Part shown: piece by piece, positions 51,687-60,854 of the stretch
Layout of the letters: every line of letters starts with the position of its first letter
Numbering within the stretch: the first letter of the stretch is position 1
Assembly: GCA_002687495.1 (NCBI GenBank)
Contig: NZAJ01000060.1
Location: 1-62,208, forward strand
From: Micavibrio sp.
GTDB lineage: Bacteria; Pseudomonadota; Alphaproteobacteria; Micavibrionales; Micavibrionaceae
Direction: 5' to 3'
DNA: 62,208 nucleotides
Notes under the pieces: generated by a model
What the model was told of the DNA's origin: nothing
What the model saw: only the letters and a program-made list of their open reading frames with translations
The model's database searches: none
Position numbers and translations under genes: made by a program

Positions 51687-51822
51687 TTTTGTTTTATTTT
51701 ATATGGCTTTCATAGGATGGCTATATGATTAAAAGACTATGATCGATCTTTGTTCTCGGTTATATTGATAAACTGTAATATTTCTTTCTATGCGTTCGTA
51801 AAATCAAAAAGACTATTCTTCA

Positions 51823-54800
51823 ATGGAACTACTTACCAAGACACTGGCACCGTTTCAAAAAGCCCTTAGACAATCTGTATCGTCCTTTATTAATTTAGAG
51901 ACTGCGGATAGTAAAACTGTAATGGTTTCTACAGATGGTTCTTTGATTACTTATTTCAAGGTTGAAGGCTCTCGTCAGATTATTGGGCAAGAGGAATATC
52001 AAAATATTATCGAACAGGCGACGATCAAGATTGGTTCTCGTTTCGATCGTTTAGGCCACGCAATACAGGTTTATTATGTTAGAGATCCCGATCGTATAGG
52101 CCTTGAGCTTGAGAAAGCTATTAAGCCAGTACGTGTTACTGCTGATAGTGTAGGCATGGAGATTCAAGATTTGCTTGATGAGCGAGTTCGTCACCTCAAG
52201 CGTTTTTTAAGCCACGAAGAAAGCTATTTTGTCTTATGGACCCGCCCTAGCGCTTTAACCAAAAACGAGTTAGATCGTTGCAAAAAAGATGCGCAAGATG
52301 GCGGAAAAAAATGGGTAAATGCTTCGCGGTCTCAGTTCCCTTTAGCAGCTTTGGAGCCGCTTAGAACACGCCATAAAAGCTTTGTAGCCGCTGTTACGAG
52401 CGGTTTGGATGATTTAGGTATTCGCGGTGAAGTCATGGAAGTGCATGACGCTATGCGTGCTGTGCGCTCTAACATGTTTCCTGATCGAGCTAATGAGAAT
52501 TGGCGTGCATGTTTACCAGGTGATCCTATTCCAGCGCGCGCGCCGACAAGCCGCGTAGATATGTCTGATTTGCTTTGGCCTAATTTGCCAAGCCAGCTTG
52601 TTGCAGGTGATGCAAAAGTGGTTGGTAAAACAGTGTGCCGTATCGGTAACTTGCTCTGGGCAGGCGCTGACATGGTTTTGGCGCCTATGGATGCAACACC
52701 ATTCCCAAGCTTGTTGTCACGTTTAGTCGAAGCGGATATTCCTTTTCGAATATCGTATTTGATTGAGGGCGGTGGTATTCAAGCGACGACTATGCGCACT
52801 TTTCTCTCCACATTGATGGGGGTTACCAATCCTGAAAATAAGCAGATTAAATATTCATTAGAAGGTTTGCAGGCACTAGCGCGAAATGAGCCTGTTGTTC
52901 GCTTTAGGCTTTCCTTCGCTACCTGGTGCCGTGTAGAGGAAAAAGATGAAATTCTTGATCGTATTTCGGTTCTTCTTCAGGCTGTTGAAAGCTGGGGCTA
53001 TTGTCAGGTTAGTGAGCATTCTGGCGATCCGCTTGATTGTGTGATGAGCTCTGCTATGGGTATTCATTGTGGAGGTACTGCGCCTACTGCGATTGCGCCT
53101 ATGTATGAGGTTTTAAAACTTTTGCCATGGCAGCGTCCATCTAGCCCGTTTGAAGATGGTGGTATGATCTTCAGAACGCCTGATGGGAAAATGTTCCCTT
53201 ATCAAACTGGGACAAACCTTACGACGACGTGGTTTGATTTGATCTTTGCGCAGCCGGGTGCTGGTAAATCTGTTTTGCTTAACACACTGAACTTAGGGAC
53301 TATTTTAACACCAGGTTTGAGTAAGCTACCTTTTGTGGCTGTTGTTGATATTGGACCATCTTCTTCGGGGCTAGTGTCTTTGATTCGAGAGGCCTTGCCT
53401 TTACAGCGCCAGCATGAAGTGGCCTATTTTAGGCTGCAAATGAGCCATCAATATGCGATTAATCCTTTTGATACGCAGCTTGGATGTCGTTATCCATTGC
53501 CTGATGAGCGAAGCTATCTTTCTTCACTCATGACCCTTCTTTGTACGCCTCCGGGTTTTGACAAGCCTTATGATGGTATGCAGCAATTGACAGGTCTGGT
53601 TGTTGACGAGATGTATCGCTGGAGAGATGATGTTGCTGCTAATGCAGAGGCACGCCCATATTTGCCTCGTTTGGATGCAGAAGTTGATGAAGCAATACAG
53701 AAATTTAATGTTCACCTTCCTAATGACCCATATTGGTGGGATGTCGTGGATATTATGTTTGATCTTGAGCAATATAAAATTGCCAATCTCGCTCAACGCC
53801 ATGCAGTGCCGACATTAAATGATGCTATTACCGCGTCTAGACGCCCTCAAATACGTAATTTATTAGAGGAGACAGCAGTTGGTTTTAGCGCAGAGACGGT
53901 CATTGGTGCGTTTGAGCGTATGATTACTTCAGCCATTCGTGAATATCCTATTTTATCAAATGTCACGCAGTTTGAAATTGCCGATGCACGCGTATGTTCT
54001 CTTGATTTGATGGATGTGGCGCCGCAAGGTGATGAGGCTGCTGATAGGCAAACAGGTATCATGTATATGCTTGCACGTAATGCATTGGTGCGTAGCTGGT
54101 GGATGGGTAAAGAAGCGCTTGAGTTTATGCCAGAGAAATACCAGCCTTACCATGAATTGCGCTTGCAAGAGCTTTCAGAGATTCCAAAACGCCTATGTTT
54201 TGATGAATTTCACCGTACAAGTAAGTCGCCCGCTGTGCGTAACCAAATTATTCGAGATGTGCGTGAAGGGCGTAAGCGCGGTGTTCAGATTGTTTTAACC
54301 TCTCAGATGGTCGATGACTTTGGTAAAGAGATGGTTGATTTGGCTACAGGTGTTTGGGTTTTAGGTACTGCGATTTCCGATAAGGCGGTTGATGATGTTG
54401 TTGATCGATTTGGTTTATCGACAACGGCACGTGATATTATTCGTCGTAAATTAACAGGTCCTAAAGCGATTGGAGCACCGGCTCTATTTGTTTTAGGCTC
54501 TACAGATGGGCGCTATGAGCAGCATATTTATAATACGCTGGGACCTATTGAGCTTTGGGCGCTATCAACTTCGGCAGAAGACGTTGCGATCCGTAATCGT
54601 TTATATAACATTTTGGGTGCAGGTAGAGCGCGTCAGATGTTGGCGGCTACTTTCCCGGGCGGCAGTGCTCGTAATGAAATACGAAGACGTGTTTTGGCGA
54701 ATAGTGAAAAAGGTGAAGCTCGTGCAGCTATGATTAGTGCTATTATAGAAGAGATAGTACAAGAATTGATTGAAGAGAGTAAAAAACTGGCTGCTGATGA

Positions 54801-54831
54801 AGCTGGTGGCCGTGTTAAAACACTTACTTAA
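51823..54831 (+). CDS. dotO: Type IVB secretion ATPase DotO (IcmB)
   Basis: 1002 aa, VirB4-like ATPase on the inner face of the machine. The N-terminal half is IcmB-specific (QSVSSFINLETADSKTVMVS, ESYFVLWTRPSALTKNE). Walker A FAQPGAGKSVLLN near residue 478; Walker B region RLCFDEFHRTSKSP near 790, then RKRGVQIVLTSQMVDDFGKE. The length matches the family (about 1000). Pairs with DotB to power assembly and transport. The best single marker for the system in this window. Confidence 0.95.
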   Translation: MELLTKTLAPFQKALRQSVSSFINLETADSKTVMVSTDGSLITYFKVEGSRQIIGQEEYQNIIEQATIKIGSRFDRLGHAIQVYYVRDPDRIGLELEKAIKPVRVTADSVGMEIQDLLDERVRHLKRFLSHEESYFVLWTRPSALTKNELDRCKKDAQDGGKKWVNASRSQFPLAALEPLRTRHKSFVAAVTSGLDDLGIRGEVMEVHDAMRAVRSNMFPDRANENWRACLPGDPIPARAPTSRVDMSDLLWPNLPSQLVAGDAKVVGKTVCRIGNLLWAGADMVLAPMDATPFPSLLSRLVEADIPFRISYLIEGGGIQATTMRTFLSTLMGVTNPENKQIKYSLEGLQALARNEPVVRFRLSFATWCRVEEKDEILDRISVLLQAVESWGYCQVSEHSGDPLDCVMSSAMGIHCGGTAPTAIAPMYEVLKLLPWQRPSSPFEDGGMIFRTPDGKMFPYQTGTNLTTTWFDLIFAQPGAGKSVLLNTLNLGTILTPGLSKLPFVAVVDIGPSSSGLVSLIREALPLQRQHEVAYFRLQMSHQYAINPFDTQLGCRYPLPDERSYLSSLMTLLCTPPGFDKPYDGMQQLTGLVVDEMYRWRDDVAANAEARPYLPRLDAEVDEAIQKFNVHLPNDPYWWDVVDIMFDLEQYKIANLAQRHAVPTLNDAITASRRPQIRNLLEETAVGFSAETVIGAFERMITSAIREYPILSNVTQFEIADARVCSLDLMDVAPQGDEAADRQTGIMYMLARNALVRSWWMGKEALEFMPEKYQPYHELRLQELSEIPKRLCFDEFHRTSKSPAVRNQIIRDVREGRKRGVQIVLTSQMVDDFGKEMVDLATGVWVLGTAISDKAVDDVVDRFGLSTTARDIIRRKLTGPKAIGAPALFVLGSTDGRYEQHIYNTLGPIELWALSTSAEDVAIRNRLYNILGAGRARQMLAATFPGGSARNEIRRRVLANSEKGEARAAMISAIIEEIVQELIEESKKLAADEAGGRVKTLT

Positions 54832-54851
54832 TCTCCTTTTGGATTGATAAT

Positions 54852-55667
54852 ATGAGTGATGAAAAAGATAATTTAGAGCCTGAGCAGCCTCCTGAAAGTC
54901 CAATTGAGGAAAACTCTTCAACAGAGGGCGGGGAGGCAGTTTCCGATTCCTTGGACAGCTCTGATTCTGCTCAGGTTCGAGTAGATACTGATGAGGACGA
55001 AAACGCCAATTCAGGTTCTTCTACTGCTACAGGTGAGATGGTTGATCGTGAAGAGCGGAAACTTCTCAAGGCAAAAAAGAAGAAAGAGGAGCAGGAAAAA
55101 GCTGCTTTATTGAAAAAAAAGCCTAAGAAAAAACCTGCGGCTGATAATAGCACCGCCTCTAACCTGAAAGGCGGTGTGCTGGGCACTAAGCAAAAGCAAA
55201 AAAGAAAGCAGCAAATTCAAGTTGGTGGTGCTCTCATTGCTAGCTGCTTGATATATATGATTTATGGATGGCTTTTCCATGTGCCGCAAGCTAGAAAAAC
55301 CTACGGTATTTGTATGGTTTATTTGGAGAATAATGTCCGCTTTCCGCTTCATTTAAGGCCTGTTATTCTGAATGATTTCGGCGCTAATGTTCGTATCTGG
55401 TATAAATATATGGATGCTTTTGGGGCGCAACGTATGGAAAATATTCGCTGTTATTTTAAGCGTGATCCTGAGACTAATCGCGTCATGATAGATAGGATTT
55501 TGATTGATAGACGAGAAGAGCCTTCTGATAAAATAGCGAGTTTTAACCGTGTTTTACCTATTGTCATACAGAACTTGCCTCCACTTGATAGGCCGAGTTT
55601 TGGTGATGATAAACGCCTTAACTTTAGTGTTAATACGGCTAAGGTTCGTGGTGGAGGGCGTTTATAG
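54852..55667 (+). CDS. Unknown bitopic protein at the end of the secretion operon
   Basis: 271 aa, not recognised. The first 75 residues are acidic (E, D, S), followed by a very basic stretch (KKKKEEQEKAALLKKK) and one membrane helix near 128-145 (GALIASCLIYMIYGWLF). A periplasmic domain of about 120 residues then has two cysteines (GICMVY, IRCYFK). The layout resembles DotF or DotI-type bitopic subunits. 20 bp after dotO, so co-transcribed. A component replacing TraV/TraW-type genes is possible. Confidence 0.6.
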   Translation: MSDEKDNLEPEQPPESPIEENSSTEGGEAVSDSLDSSDSAQVRVDTDEDENANSGSSTATGEMVDREERKLLKAKKKKEEQEKAALLKKKPKKKPAADNSTASNLKGGVLGTKQKQKRKQQIQVGGALIASCLIYMIYGWLFHVPQARKTYGICMVYLENNVRFPLHLRPVILNDFGANVRIWYKYMDAFGAQRMENIRCYFKRDPETNRVMIDRILIDRREEPSDKIASFNRVLPIVIQNLPPLDRPSFGDDKRLNFSVNTAKVRGGGRL

Positions 55668-55717
55668 CTCTTATTTAGATTGTTGAGTTATTTATTTCAT
55701 GCAATAAATACTTTGTC

Positions 55718-56851
55718 ATGTCTTATATTTCGTCACTTACACTTCACAATTTTCGTAGCTATGAAAGCTCTGATTTAAAGCAGCTTTCGGCAAAATTTAT
55801 TGTATTTTATGGGGCGAATGGCGCGGGTAAGACAAATATTTTAGAAGCCGTCTCTTTATTCTCACCAGGGAGAGGCTTACGAAGCGCTAAACCCATAGAG
55901 ATGCAGAATAATGCTACCCAAAGCCCATGGGCGCTCTCATGTCACATAGAAGGCGAATATGGTGCTATTCAGATTGGCACTGGCCTGGATGGGGCGACAA
56001 AAAATAAACGTATTCTGCGTGTGCAGGGAGAGAATGCGCGTTCTCAAGGTGTGTTATCAGAATATTTAGCCTGCATATGGCTTACGCCGCAAATGGATCG
56101 CTTGTTTTTAGATTCTTCGTCTCACAGAAGGCGCTTTCTTGATCGTTTGATCTTTGCCTTTGATCCCGGTCATTCCGGTCGTGTAACGCGCTATGAGAAC
56201 GCTATGAGGCAGCGCTCTAAAATATTACAGGATAGCCACAAGACAGGCCGGCAAGCAGATGCAAGCTGGTTGGATGGTTTAGAGCGGCAAATGGCGGAGA
56301 CAGCTATTGCGATTGCTGCGGCTAGGCGTGATTTTACTGCGCGTCTGCAAGGTGTGTGCGATACTCATAAGAGTGAGTATTTCCCTAGAGCTATTTTACA
56401 AGCGCAAGGCTCTATAGAGGCTTTGTTTGATAATGCACCTGCCTTGGAAGTCGAAGATTTATATAGATACCAGCTTCAAGAAAGTAGAAGTGTTGATATG
56501 ATAAGCGGCGGCGCTGCTACGGGGCCACATAAATCCGATCTAGGCGTTATTATGGCTGATAAGTCTATGCCTGCAGAGCATTGCTCAACGGGCGAGCAGA
56601 AAGCACTTTTAATCGGTATTTTGTTAGCGCATGCGCGACTGATTAAGGATGAGCGAGGTTTTGCGCCTATATTATTGCTTGATGAAGTGGCGGCGCATTT
56701 GGATGAAGGGCGGCGTTGTGCTCTTTATGATCTTTTAGAGGGTTTAGGCTCACAAGTGTGGCTGAGTGGAACTGATCGGGCTCTATTTACAGCCTTAGAG
56801 GGGCGCGGACAATTTTTTGAGGTTGAAAATTCCAGCATTCATTCTAGATAG
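55718..56851 (+). CDS. recF: DNA recombination/repair protein RecF
   Basis: 377 aa SMC-like ATPase that helps RecA load at single-strand gaps. Walker A YGANGAGKTNILEAVSLFSPGRG near residue 32, the signature STGEQKALLIG near 290, and LLDEVAAHLD near 325. Start at ATG 55718. recF often lies near dnaA-dnaN and the origin; together with the parS-like sites downstream this supports an origin-proximal location. Confidence 0.95.
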   Translation: MSYISSLTLHNFRSYESSDLKQLSAKFIVFYGANGAGKTNILEAVSLFSPGRGLRSAKPIEMQNNATQSPWALSCHIEGEYGAIQIGTGLDGATKNKRILRVQGENARSQGVLSEYLACIWLTPQMDRLFLDSSSHRRRFLDRLIFAFDPGHSGRVTRYENAMRQRSKILQDSHKTGRQADASWLDGLERQMAETAIAIAAARRDFTARLQGVCDTHKSEYFPRAILQAQGSIEALFDNAPALEVEDLYRYQLQESRSVDMISGGAATGPHKSDLGVIMADKSMPAEHCSTGEQKALLIGILLAHARLIKDERGFAPILLLDEVAAHLDEGRRCALYDLLEGLGSQVWLSGTDRALFTALEGRGQFFEVENSSIHSR

Positions 56852-56905
56852 ATTTATATAAGTTTTCGTATGATTATTTCATTTATTTATTATAAGGAGG
56901 ATGTC

Positions 56906-57151
56906 ATGAGTGATTCACGTGAAACAGAAGTCTTTAATAAAAAGAAAGCTGATTTATGGGATACAGGTGCAGTTAGTTTATTTTGTTCGCTGTTATATGG
57001 GGCTATGGGCTCTATAGAAGGATGCCAGATAGCGCTTGTGGCTGCGGCCTTTATGTTTAGCTTAGGGCTTTATCAAAAGCTAAAATACCTTCAGGAGCGT
57101 CAGCCTCTGGCTGTTTCGCCTCATTATTCAAAAAATACTGAATTAGCTTAA
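56906..57151 (+). CDS. Small membrane protein (parS-bearing start)
   Basis: 81 aa from ATG 56906, with AAGGAGG about 6 bp upstream. Two hydrophobic segments (GAVSLFCSLLYGAMG and a helix in ALVAAAFMFSLGLY). Codons 3-7 (D-S-R-E-T) are the parS-like palindrome at 56911-56926. Unknown function. Confidence 0.6.
   Translation: MSDSRETEVFNKKKADLWDTGAVSLFCSLLYGAMGSIEGCQIALVAAAFMFSLGLYQKLKYLQERQPLAVSPHYSKNTELA
56911..56926. promoter_or_regulatory. parS-like ParB-binding site 1
   Basis: TGATTCACGTGAAACA differs from the general parS consensus (TGTTTCACGTGAAACA) by one base. It is identical over 16 bp to the site at 61025-61040. Confidence 0.8.
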
Positions 57152-57156
57152 TACGC

Positions 57157-57720
57157 TTAATGATATGAAGCAGCGTGCGCTAGAATTGCTCGCGCTGCCT
57201 CCATAGGGCTTAAATTTGTGACATCTAGCGTTAGCTCATGAGGATGTTCGCTAAGGAGAACAGAATTCTGTGCGTTCCTTTTAGGGGCTTTAGGATCTGT
57301 TTCTTTTAATCTGTGAGATCTTTCTTCAGAAATTATTCTACGTTCATTCTCTTCGATATCAATTATTAGGCGTATTGGTATGAAGAGCCTTTTGGAATTT
57401 TCAGATGCCTTTGAGACACGCTCAAACCACACTTGATCATCTGGATTTTCGTTACTTAATGCATTTGTTAAGACAAAACTATATTCATTTGGAGATATGT
57501 TCTCGATTGTATCTAAAACGGCGTCCCATATTTTTCCTACATTATCCCATATTTGAGAGGGTAGTGGTGTTTTTCCATCTACTTTAAGAAGTGTAAATAA
57601 CGGGATATTAATCAGGTGATTATCGACGAGTTTAACATCTTCAAGCTCACATATGGCTTTCGCTATTGTATATTTACCAGTGCCAGAAAAGCCATATAGA
57701 TAAAATATTGTTGGTTTCAT
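57157..57720 (-). CDS. P-loop nucleotide kinase-like protein
   Basis: 187 aa. Walker A YGFSGTGKYTIA at residues 9-20 with a tyrosine instead of the usual Thr/Ser at the second position. Later ERRIISEERSHRLKETD resembles the lid region of small-molecule kinases. No membrane segment. The start overlaps the hisC stop (ATGA), so it ends the hisC operon. The substrate cannot be inferred; shikimate-kinase/gluconate-kinase relatives share the fold. Confidence 0.75.
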   Translation of the reverse strand: MKPTIFYLYGFSGTGKYTIAKAICELEDVKLVDNHLINIPLFTLLKVDGKTPLPSQIWDNVGKIWDAVLDTIENISPNEYSFVLTNALSNENPDDQVWFERVSKASENSKRLFIPIRLIIDIEENERRIISEERSHRLKETDPKAPKRNAQNSVLLSEHPHELTLDVTNLSPMEAARAILAHAASYH

Positions 57721-58805
57721 CTAAAGCTCTCAAAGAGTGCTAGGACTTTATCATTATCTTCAGGCGTGCTGATTGATATTCTTAGGCAGTTCTCTGTGCC
57801 AACTTTAGAAGAAAAATCTCGCAAGATTATGTTGTGCTTTTGTGCATATTGCCAAAATTCATGCGCTTTTTCCATTTCGATGAGTAGGAAGTTCGCATCT
57901 GAGGGGTAGATATGTGTGATATGTTTATTATCTTTCAGGCATGTTTCTACACGTTTGCGCTCTTGTATTAGGGTCTGAATATTTTCTTTAGCAATGGCGC
58001 TAATCTCTGGAGAGAGGACATGAAATGCAGCTTCTATTGATAGGCGCGGTAGAGGATAGGCATCGAGGCATTTTGAGCGTACGAGTTGTGTGAAATCGTT
58101 ATCAGCGCTAATAAAACAACCCATACGCATGCCCGCTAGTGCATAGGATTTTGATAGTGTACGTAAAATGATGAGGTTTGGTAGGGCCTCTAAATCATCG
58201 CACATAGAGCCTTGCTCGGAAAACTCGGCATAAGTCTCATCTAATAGCACGATCGCGTGGCCTTCAAGCTCTTCACAGATCTCAAATATCGTTTCATGGC
58301 TTAGGGACGTGCCTGTAGGATTATTAGGGGAGCAAATATAGACAAGTTTGATATTTTTGCTGTTATCTTTTGCTTGGTTGATAATTTCATCTTTATCGAG
58401 TGTAAAGCTGCCCTGCTCTTTTAATAAGGGCACTTCAAAACGCTGAGCAGGCATTGAGGATGCGTTAACGCCATACATTCCGAAAGTTGGTGGGCAAATG
58501 AGGATAGCATCTTTATGGGGTTCACAGAAAAGCTTGGTCAGAATAACGATAGCTTCATCTGCGCCTCGGGTCATGATAACCCAGTCAGCTTCTACGCCAT
58601 AAGCACGGGCATAGGCTTCTTTTAGAGCTGCCGGTTGTGGTTCTGGGTAACGGTTTAGCTCCTCTAGTCCTGGAAGCTCATAAGGATTTTCATTAGCATT
58701 CATGAAAAGCTTATCTGCGCTTTTATTCATTTCCATTCCGGCTGAGACATAGCCTTGTAAATCAATATAATGTTGGCGAATAAGAGATTTGAGTGCGTTA
58801 TTCAT
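57717..58805 (-). CDS. hisC: Histidinol-phosphate aminotransferase
   Basis: 362 aa, fold-I PLP enzyme converting imidazole acetol phosphate to histidinol phosphate. Early NANENPYELPG, later YICSPNNPTG, LDETYAEF, and the PLP lysine in RTLSKSYALAG near residue 220. The late CLRISISTPEDN is typical of HisC. Coupled by ATGA overlaps to the phosphatase upstream and the kinase downstream. An aromatic aminotransferase of the same family is the alternative. Confidence 0.88.
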   Translation of the reverse strand: MNNALKSLIRQHYIDLQGYVSAGMEMNKSADKLFMNANENPYELPGLEELNRYPEPQPAALKEAYARAYGVEADWVIMTRGADEAIVILTKLFCEPHKDAILICPPTFGMYGVNASSMPAQRFEVPLLKEQGSFTLDKDEIINQAKDNSKNIKLVYICSPNNPTGTSLSHETIFEICEELEGHAIVLLDETYAEFSEQGSMCDDLEALPNLIILRTLSKSYALAGMRMGCFISADNDFTQLVRSKCLDAYPLPRLSIEAAFHVLSPEISAIAKENIQTLIQERKRVETCLKDNKHITHIYPSDANFLLIEMEKAHEFWQYAQKHNIILRDFSSKVGTENCLRISISTPEDNDKVLALFESFR

Positions 58806-59761
58806 GTTTTGTATTTCTGTGTGTTTAAGGAATGCCTATTTAATACTGAAGCGCTATTAATTTCTATAGGCTTGTTTGATAAGGCGGTTTTATATAGCTC
58901 TAATGCATGGCTGTGAATTGGCTTTGGTGCTGCGATAATTTTAAATTCTTGCTCGGCATTGATGAATTCAATGTCTTTTCCATTATGATCGCTTACACCA
59001 AGATCGGCGCTTTTCATGATCGGGATGAGAGCGGCTATGTCATGTATAGAAAGATCGGCCTCTATCGCCAAGCTTTGAGGGTTTTTAAGAGCATCGATAA
59101 AGCCCATACAGTTTTTATTAAGGCTGATTTCTGATGCTGTTTTTTCTAAGCTATGAAATGCACTTTTTTCATGCTTATTTGTAAACATCACTTCTGGTGC
59201 GCTTGAGATGAGCGTTTTAAACTCTTTATCTATTGTGGGCGCTATATTATATGGCTTCCCGTTGCATAAGAGCTCATCATTGTGCCAACCACTCCATATA
59301 TCACCGAGTGTAAGTCTATTTTCTGTATCTGGTTTAAGCTCAAAAATCATGCCGCCATGAAACAATTTGCCTTTGAGTAGGCCGATTGTGATACCAAATC
59401 CAAGATGATTATTAGGGTTAATGGCTGATAGTATCATAGCGGATGTGCCATCAACGGGATCGATGACTAGCGTATAATCTTTGAGATTGTCAGTATCCCC
59501 AAGCTCTTCGCCTAAGATAGATATATCCGGATAGTGCTTAGAGAATATCTCACGAATTTTCTCTTCTGCTTTGATCTCACCCAGAGATACAAGCCCTTTA
59601 CCATCATTTTTAAAGCTCGCGGTGTTGCCGTCATTATTGAAGAAGTTTTCGCCCTGCTGCTCTGCTTGTGTGACCAGCTCAGCATAATTATCGTGCAAGA
59701 TGGGCATCACATCTTGTGTAATCATCTGGGTTATAAATTTTTCAAACTCTCGGCGCTGCAT
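58802..59761 (-). CDS. Inositol-monophosphatase-family phosphatase, possibly histidinol-phosphatase HisN
   Basis: 319 aa. IMPase metal-site motifs: GEIKAEEKI then ILGEELGD, and VIDPVDGTSAMI near residue 100; a late acidic site is less clear. It is about 50 residues longer than the usual IMPase. The 4-bp overlap with hisC suggests it removes the phosphate of HisC's product, as IMPase-type HisN enzymes do in other alphaproteobacteria. That assignment is by context. Confidence 0.75.
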   Translation of the reverse strand: MQRREFEKFITQMITQDVMPILHDNYAELVTQAEQQGENFFNNDGNTASFKNDGKGLVSLGEIKAEEKIREIFSKHYPDISILGEELGDTDNLKDYTLVIDPVDGTSAMILSAINPNNHLGFGITIGLLKGKLFHGGMIFELKPDTENRLTLGDIWSGWHNDELLCNGKPYNIAPTIDKEFKTLISSAPEVMFTNKHEKSAFHSLEKTASEISLNKNCMGFIDALKNPQSLAIEADLSIHDIAALIPIMKSADLGVSDHNGKDIEFINAEQEFKIIAAPKPIHSHALELYKTALSNKPIEINSASVLNRHSLNTQKYKT

Positions 59762-59937
59762 ATGACGCTTTTATCTTGCCTATAGCTATGTGGCAAGAAG
59801 TATTTATAAGCGCTAAGCCCTTAAAATTTTATCTTTTTTTGTATCAAATCTAGATTTAATTCGAAACGAAAGTATTTGCCATAATACTTATGGATGTGTT
59901 GTGATGGAGATATAAGGGTTGGTTATCTTGATGCGTA

Positions 59938-59953
59938 TTTTTCACGTGAAAAG
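59938..59953. promoter_or_regulatory. parS-like site 2
   Basis: A perfect 12-bp core TTTCACGTGAAA within TTTTTCACGTGAAAAG. Lies in the intergenic gap upstream of the short exported-protein gene. Confidence 0.7.
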
Positions 59954-59982
59954 GTAAGATAATAGTTTGAGGTTAATTGGGA

Positions 59983-60363
59983 ATGCTTACTGATAGTATT
60001 TTTGAAGATAGTGAATATAAGAGCGCAGTTAGGCGTTATAGTAAGATCGCTATATGCTTTATGCTTGGCGTAGCTGGGTTTGTATCGCTTTCTTCGCAAA
60101 AAGCGCATTCCGCAAATATCTATCAACCCCCTATAGTTTCGCCATCTGTCATGGATGTGCAATTAGTTTCAAATCAGGCGTTTACACGTAGTAATGATCT
60201 GAGTAAGTCATGTCTTCCCCTGCTCTCATTGGCTTATGATGTCGCTCTCAACGATGCCATGATTTGGAACCAGCATAATGCTGGAGACAGTCGCTCGGAG
60301 GTTATGTTTAGGAGTGTAAGTATTGCTCTGCCTTACCCAGAACATAGCTATATATCTGCATGA
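59983..60363 (+). CDS. Short hypothetical exported protein
   Basis: 126 aa from ATG 59983. After a 20-residue polar start, a hydrophobic stretch IAICFMLGVAGFVSLSS leads to a signal peptidase-like KAHSAN. The mature part is about 80 residues with one cysteine. Unknown; the ribosome site is weak. Confidence 0.45.
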   Translation: MLTDSIFEDSEYKSAVRRYSKIAICFMLGVAGFVSLSSQKAHSANIYQPPIVSPSVMDVQLVSNQAFTRSNDLSKSCLPLLSLAYDVALNDAMIWNQHNAGDSRSEVMFRSVSIALPYPEHSYISA

Positions 60364-60429
60364 AGTTTTGACCTTTGGTAAAAGGTTTACAAGATATGAG
60401 TACTGTTAAATAAATGTCCCTCGCTCGCT

Positions 60430-60463
60430 GGTCGCTTTTGGAACTCCCCTTCCAAAGGCGACC
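60430..60463 (+). other. Strong hairpin, terminator or structured RNA
   Basis: GGTCGC(T)TTTGGAA pairs with TTCCAAA(G)GCGACC around a CTCCCC loop. It is followed by ATCACTTTT, only a weak T-run. The stem contains one mismatch. It lies in a 202-bp gap without an ORF (60364-60565). Confidence 0.5.
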
Positions 60464-60565
60464 ATCACTTTTAGGCTGATGATTATTGGATTTTTAAAAG
60501 GGTTTGTAGTACTGTGTCGCTTATATGCATCAGTGCATAGTGATAAGATGTAAAGGATTTAACTC

Positions 60566-60829
60566 GTGAAATTTAACTTTGATATTGAATGCACTCCAGA
60601 AGAAGCCCGACGTTTTATAGGGCTACCTGATGTTGCGAAGATGCAAGAGGCATTAATGCAGGATATGCAAAAGCGTCTTCAAGATAATATGAAAGCGCTT
60701 GATCCAGAAACTATTGTTAATGCATGGTTTCCAGCATCTATGCAGAGCTTAACGGATATGCAAAAAATATTTTGGTCACAGCTTGGGGTGAGTTTCCCTG
60801 AGGATGAAAAGACTAAAAAGAAGAAATAA
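60566..60829 (+). CDS. DUF6489 family protein
   Basis: 87 aa from a GTG with AAAGGA about 9 bp upstream. MKFNFDIECTPEEARRFIGLPD and QKIFWSQLG are characteristic of this alphaproteobacterial family, which sits beside mnmE in many genomes. Amphipathic helices; function unknown (phasin-like membrane or polymer contacts are possible). Ends 25 bp before mnmE. Confidence 0.8.
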   Translation: MKFNFDIECTPEEARRFIGLPDVAKMQEALMQDMQKRLQDNMKALDPETIVNAWFPASMQSLTDMQKIFWSQLGVSFPEDEKTKKKK

Positions 60830-60854
60830 AACTAATTAACTTACGGAGTTATCT

